DNA of 64,000 nt, from contig NZ_NTFY01000006.1 of the NCBI RefSeq assembly GCF_002289565.1, positions 72,066 through 136,065 of the forward strand, given 5' to 3'. This document shows, piece after piece, positions 49,687-59,109 of this stretch. The notes below the pieces were generated by a model, which was not told the origin of the DNA, did not search any database, and was given only the letters and a program-made list of their open reading frames with translations. Position 1 is the first letter of the stretch. Every line of letters starts with the position of its first letter. Made by a program: the position numbers and the translations under genes. Source of the DNA: Rhodopirellula sp. SM50 (GTDB taxonomy: Bacteria; Planctomycetota; Planctomycetia; Pirellulales; Pirellulaceae).

Positions 49687-50193
49687 ATGTCCGAGCAGAC
49701 TCCCCTTCCCCACCCCGCCGACCCGGTCGCCCACGTCGTGCTGTATCAACCGGAGATCCCTCAAAATACCGGTAACATTGGGCGGACGTGCGTGGCCGTC
49801 GGTGCGAAACTGTGGATCGTCCGCCCGGCCAGCTTCGACTTCAGTGACAAACGCGTCCGCCGCGCCGGGCTGGACTACTGGAAACACCTCGAGCTCCAGG
49901 CGGTCGACCAATGGAGCGATCTGGTCGAAGCATTACCGCCCCGGCGGATGTTTTTCTTTTCCCGATTCGCCACGCGATCGATCTGGGACGAGCATTTTCA
50001 GCACGGGGACAGCTTTGTGTTCGGTCGCGAAACGAGCGGACTGCCGCGTGAAATCGTCGGCCCCGACCATCCCCATGCCCTGCGTGTGCCGACCACCGGC
50101 AACGTCCGCAGTCTGAATTTGGCGACCACCGTCGGGATCGTGCTGATGGAACAACAACGTCAATTGACCGCCGGATCGTCATCGGCGCGTTGA
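49687..50193 (+). CDS. trmL: tRNA (cytidine/uridine-34-2'-O)-methyltransferase
   Basis: 168 residues from the ATG at 49,687; the frame is open further upstream but the family starts near HVVLYQPEIPQNTGNIGRT. It is a SpoU/SPOUT family enzyme with knot motifs NTGNIGRTCVAVGAKLW, FVFGRETSGLP and VPTTGNVRSLNLATTVGIVLME. It methylates the wobble ribose of certain leucine tRNAs using S-adenosylmethionine. Length and motif order match TrmL. It is transcribed divergently from the operon to its left and stands alone. Confidence 0.9.
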   Translation: MSEQTPLPHPADPVAHVVLYQPEIPQNTGNIGRTCVAVGAKLWIVRPASFDFSDKRVRRAGLDYWKHLELQAVDQWSDLVEALPPRRMFFFSRFATRSIWDEHFQHGDSFVFGRETSGLPREIVGPDHPHALRVPTTGNVRSLNLATTVGIVLMEQQRQLTAGSSSAR

Positions 50194-50236
50194 CTGGGGA
50201 ATCTCGCTGGAACCGACAGGTTGAACCGGCGGGCGG

Positions 50237-51373
50237 TCATCGCGAGGGTGAAAAGCGACGGATCAACCCGCGAATCCAGCTCGACTTGGGACGCGGTGTC
50301 GATTCCGGAGATGTCGACGGACCGCGGCCTTCCAATTCCGCCAGCGTTTTCGGCCGCGGCAAATGCCCCTCCAGCACAGAAGTGATCCGTTCCATGACGA
50401 ACTGATTCGTCGTGTCGTCGGGGCCAATCGTCAAGGCGTGCTCCAACGTCTTGCGGGCGATCTCCACACGACCGTCCAGCAAGTAGGCGATCGAGAGATT
50501 GCCTAACAATTCAACATCATCGGGAGCCAGTGCGACCGCTTTTTCTCCCGTCTGGCAGGCACGCTCGGTGTCGCCGCCGGCCAAAAACACACCGGCGAGC
50601 TCCTTGTAAATGATCGTCTGCGGCTCATCGACCACCTCCAGGGCACGTTCCAAAGCCTGAATCGCACGGGGGATTCGGTCCACCGCGTGCCAAGCCTTGC
50701 CGAGCAGAAACCACACACGCCAGGCATCGTCTCGCTGGCTGACCAATCGCTGCAGCCGGCCGATCGCCTCGCGGATCGACTGCTGAACGTCCTCCGATGG
50801 AGGCGGCTGTCCCGGGTGCCGCATGTTGCCCAACACCACGTCGGCAGATTTTCGGAACAGTTCCTCCGGTGTCTCATGCAACCGGGCGCTATACAGCAGT
50901 TGCCCGGTTTCCTTGTCGCGATAAACGTCGACTCGCTCTTCACGCCGGACAAACTCGAGCCGGTTGCGAACCTCGTCAGCGGACATGTGTTGCAGCGTCG
51001 GTCCCGCATCGGGATCCCAGGTCTCCGGTGCGACCACGACACCGGACTCATTGCCGACCAGACTGGCGATCAAATTGCCCTTGTACTCAATCAACTGCAG
51101 CCAGTCGCAGAGCGGATGCATCGTTCGGTTGTGTGCATCGACCAAGACCACATCCGGCGCAGCTTCGTCACCGCACAGCCCCATCAACAGCAACTTGTCC
51201 CGAAACAGTTCGGCATCGCGCGGCGACATGAAACTGGCCTGCGTCAACTCGCCATCGCCGAACGACATCGCGTTGGGGGCGATCGTGTGGAAATCCGACG
51301 CGCCGCCTTCCAGACAACGATCCAGCGCGTCGTTGCGAATCACCACTGCCGTGCCTTCAAGTAACACCGGCAT
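50237..51373 (-). CDS. TPR-repeat protein of unknown function
   Basis: 378 residues from the ATG at 51,373 (MPVLLEG); a start at 51,385 would add four. The N-terminal about 190 residues form an unrecognised domain (VLLEGTAVVIRND, DGELTQASFMSPRDAELF, VVLVDAHNRTMHP). The C-terminal half has TPR-like helical pairs (AWRVWFLLGKAWHAVDRIPRAIQALERALE, YKELAGVFLAGGDTERACQTGEKAVALAP, LLGNLSIAYLLDGRVEIARKTLEHAL) and ends in a basic tail. No signal peptide, so it is likely cytoplasmic. TPRs point to protein binding; no partner is evident. Confidence 0.8.
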   Translation of the reverse strand: MPVLLEGTAVVIRNDALDRCLEGGASDFHTIAPNAMSFGDGELTQASFMSPRDAELFRDKLLLMGLCGDEAAPDVVLVDAHNRTMHPLCDWLQLIEYKGNLIASLVGNESGVVVAPETWDPDAGPTLQHMSADEVRNRLEFVRREERVDVYRDKETGQLLYSARLHETPEELFRKSADVVLGNMRHPGQPPPSEDVQQSIREAIGRLQRLVSQRDDAWRVWFLLGKAWHAVDRIPRAIQALERALEVVDEPQTIIYKELAGVFLAGGDTERACQTGEKAVALAPDDVELLGNLSIAYLLDGRVEIARKTLEHALTIGPDDTTNQFVMERITSVLEGHLPRPKTLAELEGRGPSTSPESTPRPKSSWIRGLIRRFSPSR

Positions 51374-51758
51374 GGTTTCCCTCACGATAAAAACCGATGA
51401 ATCGCCTCGCCCATGACCAAACGTTCATGATAGCGATTCGGATACGCGGGAACAAATCCAGCCCCCCCTTCAACCTCATCATCGGCACAACCGCCATCGC
51501 TGTTGCCACGCACACACGCAGAGATTCACGCACATCAAATAGTCAATCTGGCGGTGATTCGGCGAAGACAGGGTGATCGCCCGAAAACGAAACATCCGAT
51601 GAAAACAGTGACGAATCGTCAACTGCAGAGACGAATTCCGGTTAATCGAACAACGGTACACCACCGCTCGGTGGAGGGCCGACACCTACCAATTCGATTC
51701 CAATGGTAGTTTCTTCGATCGGTGAAGACGCCTCGATGAAACAGAATCATGAATCACG
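51374..51758. other. Divergent intergenic region
   Basis: 385 bp between the TPR gene (minus) and the Hpt protein gene (plus). Nothing identifiable apart from being the only place for both promoters. I looked for a sigma54-type GG-N10-GC element and did not find a convincing one. Confidence 0.4.
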
Positions 51759-53234
51759 ATGCCGAAATTCGACGCACGTATCCCCATCCGAACTCGCCTG
51801 ACGCTGACGCTGGTCTGTCTCCTGACAGCCACGGTGCTGTTGGCTGATTGGATCGGGCTGATTCCCGACAGCCGGACGCAACTCGCCCGGGGACGCGTTT
51901 CGGTGTGTGAATCCTTGGCCGCTGCCGGCACCGCCATGGTCGCCGCTGGAAATTCGAAAGGCTTCGAATCGGCCGTCACTGCCCTGGTCGAGCGAAATCG
52001 CAGCCTCCGCTCGGCCCGATTGATCGACTCCGACGGCAACACCGCGTTTCAAACCGCAGGGCACGCGCAATACTGGTCCCCGCTGCCACAACACCGTGAT
52101 TCAAACTTCACCCTCCCGATCTTTCGTTTCGGAAAGCCGTGGGGAAACTTGCAGCTCGCGTTCACGGCCCCCGCGACCGAACTCGCCGGGTCACGCTTCG
52201 GGATCTGGGGACTGCTCGCCTTCTTGATCCCGATCAGTCTGCTGCAATATTCGTGGCTGCTGGAAACGATGCTACCGTCACCAGCCGCCACAGCCGATCC
52301 AGCGGTAGCCGATCCAGCCACAGCCGATCGTGAATCGTTGCCAGCTGACTCCGACGGCGCGGGCGTCCCCCAATCGCCGCCAACTGCCGCGGCAGTCGTC
52401 CCAGGAGTGCTTGCCCTTAACAACAACACACTCAGCGACGACACGCTGAAAGACTATCGATCTGCCGACGACACCCTTAGAGACGTCGCACCCGCAGCCC
52501 ACACCCCCGAAGCGTCCCCGAGTGAATCGTGCGCCCCGAGCGGACCGCCGATCCACACCACGCTGCCGATCGATGACGAAGAAATGCGTTGCATCGTCGT
52601 CAACTTTGTCGATCGCCTCGATGCTCGGCTCAACGGCATGCAAGACGCACTCAATCACGCCGACTTTCAAACGCTCCGCAGCGAAGCACATTGGCTGAAA
52701 GGTTCCGGGGGCACGGTCGGATTCGGCGATTTCACGATCCCGGCCAAAGAACTCGAGCACGCCGCCAAAGACCAGGACAGTCAATTGGCGTTGGACCTCC
52801 TGCAACAAATCCACTCCATCCGATCACGCATCGTCCCGCCCGCCCCACCCAGTGATCAGCCGTCCGCCCCGCAGCCGCCCAGCACCGACAACGCTCCCAT
52901 CAAGTGCACGCTACCGCTGGACGACGAAGACTACTTGGACATCGTGGTCGACTTCCTTCAACAGCTCGATCTGCGGCTGATGGGCATGTTGTCGATGGTC
53001 CAAACCAAGTCCTTTGACGAACTGCATGACGAAGCCCATTGGCTCAAAGGTTCCGGCGGCACCGTCGGATTCCCCGCCTTCACCGATCCGGCACTCGCGC
53101 TGATGAACGCATCGGAGCGTCGCGATGTCCGGCAATGCCAGGAATCGCTCCGCGACGTTTTGGCGATTCGCCAACGCCTGGTCGTGCCGCACACCGCTAA
53201 CCCGGCCCCCGCTGAATCGCTCGACGCCCGCTGA
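51759..53234 (+). CDS. Membrane protein with two Hpt phosphotransfer domains
   Basis: 491 residues. One membrane segment at about 13-33 (LTLTLVCLLTATVLLADWIGL), an extracytoplasmic part of about 115 residues, a second segment at about 150-172 (FGIWGLLAFLIPISLLQYSWLL), then a proline/alanine/asparagine-rich linker. Two Hpt domains follow, each with EAHWLKGSGGTVGF; the phospho-accepting His are residues 311 and 427. There is no kinase ATPase domain, so it can only relay phosphate. The two Hpt copies are similar enough to be a recent duplication. It converges on the response regulator/kinase pair, which suggests one pathway, although that regulator needs no Hpt step in ordinary NtrC systems. Confidence 0.85.
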   Translation: MPKFDARIPIRTRLTLTLVCLLTATVLLADWIGLIPDSRTQLARGRVSVCESLAAAGTAMVAAGNSKGFESAVTALVERNRSLRSARLIDSDGNTAFQTAGHAQYWSPLPQHRDSNFTLPIFRFGKPWGNLQLAFTAPATELAGSRFGIWGLLAFLIPISLLQYSWLLETMLPSPAATADPAVADPATADRESLPADSDGAGVPQSPPTAAAVVPGVLALNNNTLSDDTLKDYRSADDTLRDVAPAAHTPEASPSESCAPSGPPIHTTLPIDDEEMRCIVVNFVDRLDARLNGMQDALNHADFQTLRSEAHWLKGSGGTVGFGDFTIPAKELEHAAKDQDSQLALDLLQQIHSIRSRIVPPAPPSDQPSAPQPPSTDNAPIKCTLPLDDEDYLDIVVDFLQQLDLRLMGMLSMVQTKSFDELHDEAHWLKGSGGTVGFPAFTDPALALMNASERRDVRQCQESLRDVLAIRQRLVVPHTANPAPAESLDAR

Positions 53235-53250
53235 ATCGATCGACGCGCGG

Positions 53251-54738
53251 TCAGGTTCCGCCCGCGGCATCGACGTCGCCAATCCCATAGTGACGCAGCT
53301 TCTCTCGCAGAGTTCCGCGGTGAATGCCCAGCCGGTCGGCCGCTGCGGCACGACTGCCAGCGGTCGACTGCAACGTCAAACGAAGCAGCGTGGGTTCGAC
53401 CGCGGCAATCAAGTCAGCGTGCAGCGTCGTCAACGAACCCTCTTCGCCGGCCCCGTCTAGACGTTCCTGGCACCACGCCGCGATGGCATCAGTCAACGAG
53501 GCATTGCGCCCCGCTGGCTCGTTCGGCTCGCGACCGAGTTGTGGGGCCGGAAAGTCGTCGATCGTCAGTGAACGGCCGCGTGCCAGGACGGCGGCGTGCT
53601 CCACCGCGTTGCTCAATTCGCGAACATTGCCATACCAGGGTCGCCCGCACAGTTCCTTGATCAATTCCTCGGACAAGGATTCCGCCGCCGATTCGTTGCC
53701 CAATCGCGACAAAAAATAGCGACACAACACCGCGACGTCTTCCAAACGTTCACGCAGCGGAGGCAGATGGATGTGCAGCCCGCTCAGGCGATAATAAAGG
53801 TCCTCGCGAAACTGCCCCAATCGCATGGCTTCGTGAAGGTCACGGTTGGTCGCGGCCAGAATCCGCACGTTGCAACGCCGAGGATGCACGTCGCCCACCC
53901 TCAGGTATTCACCTTGATCCAACACCCGCAACAACTTGACTTGCACGCCCAAGGGCAGATCACCGATTTCATCCAAGAACACCGTGCCGCCTTCGGCGCG
54001 ATCAAACAGACCCGAGCGATCGGCGTCGGCGCCGGTGAAGGCGCCTTTGACGTGCCCGAATAACTCACTCTCGACTAGGTCTTCGTTCAACGTCACCGGC
54101 GCGATTGGCAGATACACTTCTTTGGCGCGATGGCTGTGTCGATGAATGGCCGCGCCGACCAGCTCTTTTCCGGTCCCGGTTTCTCCCGTGATCAAGACCG
54201 ACAGATCGCTGGCGGCCACCAACGCGATCTGCCGAAACGCCTGCTGCATCGCCGGCGAGCTGCCGACCAGACGGTTTTCGCGCTGGTCTTTTCGCACGAC
54301 CGGCACCGGAGCCGAACGGGACCTGGACGTTGAAAGCGCGACCTGACAGACGCGACGGGCATCGTCCAGCCGAAACGGTTTGACCAGGTAATCACTCGCT
54401 CCGCGCTGAACGGCCGCAACCGCGGTTTCCAGGTCGCCGAACGCCGTCATCACGATCACCGGACTGCCGCCGCTGGCCTCGATGAACTTGGGCAGCGCAG
54501 AAATCCCGTCCTCCTTTGGCAACCGCACATCCAACAGAACAAGATCCGGACGCTCGGCCGCGGCAAGCTCCAGCCCTACTTCGGCCGAGGATGCTGTCTT
54601 GACCACGTGCCCCAGGTCGGACAGCAAACGCTCAAACGCCCAGCAAATCGAAGGTTCGTCATCGACGACTAGCACGGTTGCTTGATCCGTCGACGAAACC
54701 TCGCCAGCGGCACGCTGCGGTTGATCACGACCACTCAT
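53251..54738 (-). CDS. NtrC-family sigma54-dependent response regulator
   Basis: 495 residues: receiver domain with acidic pair at 26-27 and phospho-accepting Asp70 (LVLLDVRLP), DYLVKPF as the late Lys; then an AAA+ domain with GETGTGKE (Walker A), GAFTGA loop (sigma54 contact), FLDEIGDLP (Walker B), and arginine motifs FREDLYYRLSGLHIHLPPLRER; and a C-terminal Fis-type helix-turn-helix (RAAAADRLGIHRGTLREKLRHYGI). It activates sigma54 promoters when phosphorylated. It is translationally coupled to the upstream kinase (stop of one overlaps start of the other by 4 bp). Confidence 0.95.
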   Translation of the reverse strand: MSGRDQPQRAAGEVSSTDQATVLVVDDEPSICWAFERLLSDLGHVVKTASSAEVGLELAAAERPDLVLLDVRLPKEDGISALPKFIEASGGSPVIVMTAFGDLETAVAAVQRGASDYLVKPFRLDDARRVCQVALSTSRSRSAPVPVVRKDQRENRLVGSSPAMQQAFRQIALVAASDLSVLITGETGTGKELVGAAIHRHSHRAKEVYLPIAPVTLNEDLVESELFGHVKGAFTGADADRSGLFDRAEGGTVFLDEIGDLPLGVQVKLLRVLDQGEYLRVGDVHPRRCNVRILAATNRDLHEAMRLGQFREDLYYRLSGLHIHLPPLRERLEDVAVLCRYFLSRLGNESAAESLSEELIKELCGRPWYGNVRELSNAVEHAAVLARGRSLTIDDFPAPQLGREPNEPAGRNASLTDAIAAWCQERLDGAGEEGSLTTLHADLIAAVEPTLLRLTLQSTAGSRAAAADRLGIHRGTLREKLRHYGIGDVDAAGGT

Positions 54739-56231
54739 TCGGTTGACTCTCTCGTGTTACGTTCACTGCTTACGTTCACTGCCAGTTCGAACGTCGTTTT
54801 CTCTGCCTCACGCCGCCACCGGATCGACCCACCCAACGATTCGGCCGTCCGTTTCACCAGCGGCAACCCCAGCCCCAGCCCTTCGGGCTTGGACGTAACA
54901 AAGGGGTCAAACAGTGTCTGGGAAACCGATGCGTCAACGCCAGGCCCATCATCGGTGACCGAGACGACACATCGATTGGGTTGATCCACGTCGGCGGTAA
55001 CTTCGATCGTGGTCCCGGCCTGCATGGCATTGAGCACCAGATTCGACACGGCGGCCGAAAACGACGCCCCGTCCTTGACCAGCACCGTCTGCGTCGACGC
55101 ATCGATCGACCAATTCAAATCCACACGGAGATGATTGGCAATCGGTTGATGCGTCGAACGCACATCGTCCAAACACGCGCTGACCCGCTGGGGCTGGTCG
55201 GTCGAGTCGTGACCACGACCGAGCGCAAGCAGTCGGGCGACGTACTCTTCGGCGATCTCCAATTGCCGAAGCGCCACACGGACTTCATCGTCCGGCGTTT
55301 GCTTCAGCTTCCCTTGATGCAACTCCATCGCCATCTTGGCACCGGTCAGTGTGTTGCGAAGCTGGTGAGCCATCCCGCCAGAAATCTGGTGCAGGAGCTT
55401 GGCGCCCTGCTGGCGGTTGATCTGGTCCCACAACAGGCTGAGCTGATCCGCCATCGTGCTGATCGCTTTGGCCAACCGCCCGATCTCATCGGGCCCCGCG
55501 TCGGACAGTTCCGATTCAAAGTCACCGGCGGCGATGCGATCGACTTGGGTTTCCAGTCGTTTGAGTCGGCCGATCAGACGCGAGGTCAACAAGAACATCA
55601 ACACACTGACCACCGCGATCGTTGACAAGCCGGTTAACAGCGGCAACACGGCTGCCCGCTTGGCGACCGCATCGACGTTTTGCTTGGCGAACAAAACAAC
55701 AATGGTCGAGACACGGTCGCTGCCGCCCCCCGCCCCGCGGCGATCAAACGCAAACGCAAAGAACGAGGTCGAGCCGAGCACCAGATCCACCGGAGCCTGC
55801 GTGGGGCCGCTGCTGAGGCCAACGCCGAGACCAAGGCCGGAACCAACGCCGGGGACAGCCCCCTCCGTACCACCGTCTCGCGATTTCCCCAGCCGCTCGC
55901 CCAGCGATTCGCCCAGTGATTCCCCCAGTCGCCGGGCCGCCGCGGCGGTCGTTTCCGGCGGCAACGTCGATGACAACACCTCTCCCGATTGATCGACCGT
56001 GATCCATTGCGTCCCCGTCAATTGCGAAAGCGACTGGAGCACCGGCGGCGTCAGTGGGAACGTGGACGTCCCGATCGCCGATTCGATCCAGAGGTAACGA
56101 TCGGTCATTTCCTCCATCGCCCAGCGGCGGCCCAACGTCCAAGATGTCCAGGCAACCCCGATCGCGGCGAGCGTGGCTGCAACCACCAGCGGCGTCAGAA
56201 TACGGGTGGTCAGTGAATGATGCGTCAGCAC
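54735..56231 (-). CDS. Sensor histidine kinase, partner of the NtrC-type regulator
   Basis: 498 residues from a GTG start. Membrane segments at about 12-31 and 197-217 bracket a periplasmic sensor. A HAMP linker (SRLIGRLKRLETQVDRIAAG) and dimerisation box SGGMAHQLRNTL with His289 follow; then the ATPase boxes NLVLNAMQAG (N), VTDDGPGVD (G1) and FDPFVTSKPEGLGLGLPLV (F/G2). The His-box followed by Gln-Leu-Arg-Asn rather than Glu-x-x-Asn is a small deviation. The sensor contains a low-complexity run LGESLGESLGERLGKS and a Gly-Leu-rich stretch. The ligand is unknown. It very probably phosphorylates the regulator encoded just downstream. Confidence 0.93.
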   Translation of the reverse strand: MLTHHSLTTRILTPLVVAATLAAIGVAWTSWTLGRRWAMEEMTDRYLWIESAIGTSTFPLTPPVLQSLSQLTGTQWITVDQSGEVLSSTLPPETTAAAARRLGESLGESLGERLGKSRDGGTEGAVPGVGSGLGLGVGLSSGPTQAPVDLVLGSTSFFAFAFDRRGAGGGSDRVSTIVVLFAKQNVDAVAKRAAVLPLLTGLSTIAVVSVLMFLLTSRLIGRLKRLETQVDRIAAGDFESELSDAGPDEIGRLAKAISTMADQLSLLWDQINRQQGAKLLHQISGGMAHQLRNTLTGAKMAMELHQGKLKQTPDDEVRVALRQLEIAEEYVARLLALGRGHDSTDQPQRVSACLDDVRSTHQPIANHLRVDLNWSIDASTQTVLVKDGASFSAAVSNLVLNAMQAGTTIEVTADVDQPNRCVVSVTDDGPGVDASVSQTLFDPFVTSKPEGLGLGLPLVKRTAESLGGSIRWRREAEKTTFELAVNVSSERNTRESTE

Positions 56232-56349
56232 GTTGAATGAACGGTCGCGGGTGGAAGCGTTGTCACGACCGCCATCATAGACGCCAACGTCTGGTTGCTG
56301 TTACCCACCGTCTAGGCGGCACGTCACGCCGCCGGTCACGTCGGCCCCG

Positions 56350-59109
56350 TCAAATCCCCCAGTGCAAGTTCCACTTCTCACGAATCTGCCGAGCGTTTCC
56401 CCGTGCCGCTTCGGCCGCATCCTCCTCGTGCATGGCCATCGATGCCTCGGCAACTTGATCGTAAAGCCTGGCGAGCATGTTCCAGGCCATCCGATTGTCG
56501 GAGCGCATTCGGGTATAAGATTCAAGGTTTTCGACCGCTTGCGTGGCACTCGCCCTGGACTCGTCGAATCGCTCGATACGGGACAGGGTGTGAGCGTGTT
56601 CGCGGAGTGCCATCGCGCAGAGAAAGTGATACGCGGGGACGTCGGGAAAGTTGCTTGTCAGCGAACGATAGATATCGACGGCCTCGTTCAGATACGAAAT
56701 CGCGGCGTCTGAATCCGAACGGTCGACCAAGTCGCCCATCGTCTTGAGGGCATCGGCCAAGGTGACTTTGTAGCGTGGAATCGCGGGATACGCGTCACTC
56801 AGGTCGCGGGCGATCTTGATCCCGCGTTGAAGTTGGTCGATCTGTTGCTGGGCATCATCCGACCGGCGTGAGCGCCGAGTCGTGGCGGTCAAAATCTCCG
56901 CCAGCTCGCATTGATAGTCGGGGACCTGTGGATGCTCCAACACCAACGCGTCCAGGATCGCGATTCCGGCTGACTTGACATGTGCTCGCTCATTACTGTT
57001 ACGGTCCGACGCAAACGGGTAAAACGCCCGGTAGGCTCGCGCCAGCGCCAACTGGTAACTCAGATGATCGGGTTCACGATCGACCAGCGTCTCCAGGATC
57101 GAGACGGCTTTGCGATGGCTGCGTTTCGCGTCGTCATGGTGAAACATCAACCATTGCGATTGGCCCAGGTTGCTGAACGTCCGCGCCAGCTCGGCTTGAC
57201 AGGATGCTTGGTCCGGGTGGACCTGCGCGATCAAGACGTCACGTGCCTTGAGGAACTGCTGCTCCGCTTCAACGAAACGGCTGGTCGCGTGCTTGACCAG
57301 CCCCAATTGATTGAGCACCTTGGCTTTGATCAACACCAACGAGGTGTCATCGGCGGAATCTTGTTGATCCAAGATTTGCAAGCAGCGAACGTAGGCCCGC
57401 TCGGCTTGCCCGTACTTGCCCAACCGCTGATAAATGTCGCCCGCCCGTTTGTGGACTCGGGCGGTATCGCGTTGCAACCGAGGACTGGGAGCGTTGTCGA
57501 CGGCGAATCGGTCGTAGAACCGAATCGCGTCTTCCATCAGCGACGCGTTGTGATCGGAAACCAGCAACTGAAGCTCGCCGGGTGCGGGGTCGTCGGGACC
57601 GGGCTCCAAATCGGTCGGACGCGCCATCCAACTGGACGTGAAACGCCCCAGGATCTGATCCATCGATTCCAGCGCGACGATCAGATTGTTTTCGGCGCGA
57701 TGTCGCTCTTCAACCGCTTCGCGCCACTTCGAACTGACCAAAACGAACGAGGTGCCGATCACGATCGCCAACGTGCCGACCAACGAAGCGGCCAAGGGAT
57801 CTCGACGTGCCCATCGCACCATCCGTCCGATCCCTCCGATCCGTCTGGCGCGCACCGGTCGCCCTTTGATGAAACGCGTCAAATCGTCGGCCAGTTCGCG
57901 TCCGTTGGCGTAGCGTTGTTCCGGCTGCAACGCCATCGCTTTGAGCACGATCGCTTCCAGATCTCTGGGAATGCGTGGCCGCACTTCTCGCGGCTTTTGA
58001 AACTCCCCACGCAGAATTCGATCCACCACCGCGGCCTTGCTGCCGGCGACAAAGGCCGGTTGCAAAGTGATCAGTTCGTAGAGCGTCACCCCCAGGCTAT
58101 AAAGATCGCTACGCGTGTCGTGTTTGCCGCCGAGTTGTTCGGGCGCCATGAACCGCAGTGTCCCGGCGATGTCGTTCCGGTCCGCCGATGGGTCTTGCTG
58201 CAATGCCGTCGCGAGCCCGAAGTCGGTCACCCAAACCGTTCCGTTCGGGTCGATCATCAAATTGCTCGGCTTGATGTCGCGATGCAGCACGCCTTGGCTG
58301 TGTGCGTAGTGAATCGCGTCGGCGACCTGCACCCCGATATTCGCCGCGCGTCGAAAACTGGACGTGATCTCCAAACCCAACTCCGGGTCCACCGCCTTCG
58401 ACTCCGGCTCCGCGGTGGAATCGGGCAGATCACCCTCGCGGTGGCTGAACCAGCGGGCGCGGCGGATCGAACGACCACTGCCGGAATCCGCCGTGCTGCC
58501 GGACCCGAGACGCCAGGCATGGGTGTCATCGGCCGAAACGTCACGCTGCGGTTGGGTCTTGGCCTGCTCGATGATTTCGTCCAATCCGATCCCATCGATT
58601 CGCTGCATCACAAAGTAGTGGAGTCCGGCATGATGCCCGACACCGAACACGGGCACGATGTTGTTGTGGTGCAACCGCGCCGCCGTCTTGGATTCTCGCG
58701 AGAATCGCTCCAACTTGCGGGCCTCCCGGAGCGTTTGGCGAGGAAAGACCTTAACCGCCACGCGTCGCTGAAGACTCTGTTGCTCGGCTTCATAGACCAC
58801 GCCCATCGCTCCGCGACCGATCTCGCGAATGATCTGATAATCGCCCAGCTCCTGCGGCGTATCGATTTCAATGTCGTAGGGATCGGCCGTCGCCGACAAC
58901 GTATTCTCTTTGAACTTTTCCAGCGCGATCATGACCGGAAACTGCAGACGGATCTGATCGGCCAGTTCCGGATGCGCTCGCGCGTACTCGTCCGTCGTCA
59001 CCTGCTCTCCACGGCGTCGGCGTTCCAGCAATTCTTCGCCGAGTGCCTCGACCGGGTCACGAAACTCCGCTTCATCGTCTTCGCGGACGTGTGTTGGGTC
59101 ATGATTCAT
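56350..59109 (-). CDS. Ser/Thr protein kinase with C-terminal TPR-like repeats
   Basis: 919 residues. Kinase domain from about 88: IGRGAMGVVYEAE (Gly loop), VAVKVF (Lys), HRDIKPSN, DFGLAT, FMAPEQLGG and SDLYSLGVTLYEL. A polar, low-complexity insert of about 75 residues lies between the hinge and the helix before HRD. A membrane segment (LVGTLAIVIGTSFVLVSS) follows the kinase, then about 430 residues of helical TPR-like repeats on the other side. This is the standard planctomycete arrangement of receptor-type kinases. It overlaps the sigma-factor gene by 11 bp, and such pairs are known to be co-expressed; the kinase may control the sigma factor. Confidence 0.93.
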   Translation of the reverse strand: MNHDPTHVREDDEAEFRDPVEALGEELLERRRRGEQVTTDEYARAHPELADQIRLQFPVMIALEKFKENTLSATADPYDIEIDTPQELGDYQIIREIGRGAMGVVYEAEQQSLQRRVAVKVFPRQTLREARKLERFSRESKTAARLHHNNIVPVFGVGHHAGLHYFVMQRIDGIGLDEIIEQAKTQPQRDVSADDTHAWRLGSGSTADSGSGRSIRRARWFSHREGDLPDSTAEPESKAVDPELGLEITSSFRRAANIGVQVADAIHYAHSQGVLHRDIKPSNLMIDPNGTVWVTDFGLATALQQDPSADRNDIAGTLRFMAPEQLGGKHDTRSDLYSLGVTLYELITLQPAFVAGSKAAVVDRILRGEFQKPREVRPRIPRDLEAIVLKAMALQPEQRYANGRELADDLTRFIKGRPVRARRIGGIGRMVRWARRDPLAASLVGTLAIVIGTSFVLVSSKWREAVEERHRAENNLIVALESMDQILGRFTSSWMARPTDLEPGPDDPAPGELQLLVSDHNASLMEDAIRFYDRFAVDNAPSPRLQRDTARVHKRAGDIYQRLGKYGQAERAYVRCLQILDQQDSADDTSLVLIKAKVLNQLGLVKHATSRFVEAEQQFLKARDVLIAQVHPDQASCQAELARTFSNLGQSQWLMFHHDDAKRSHRKAVSILETLVDREPDHLSYQLALARAYRAFYPFASDRNSNERAHVKSAGIAILDALVLEHPQVPDYQCELAEILTATTRRSRRSDDAQQQIDQLQRGIKIARDLSDAYPAIPRYKVTLADALKTMGDLVDRSDSDAAISYLNEAVDIYRSLTSNFPDVPAYHFLCAMALREHAHTLSRIERFDESRASATQAVENLESYTRMRSDNRMAWNMLARLYDQVAEASMAMHEEDAAEAARGNARQIREKWNLHWGI

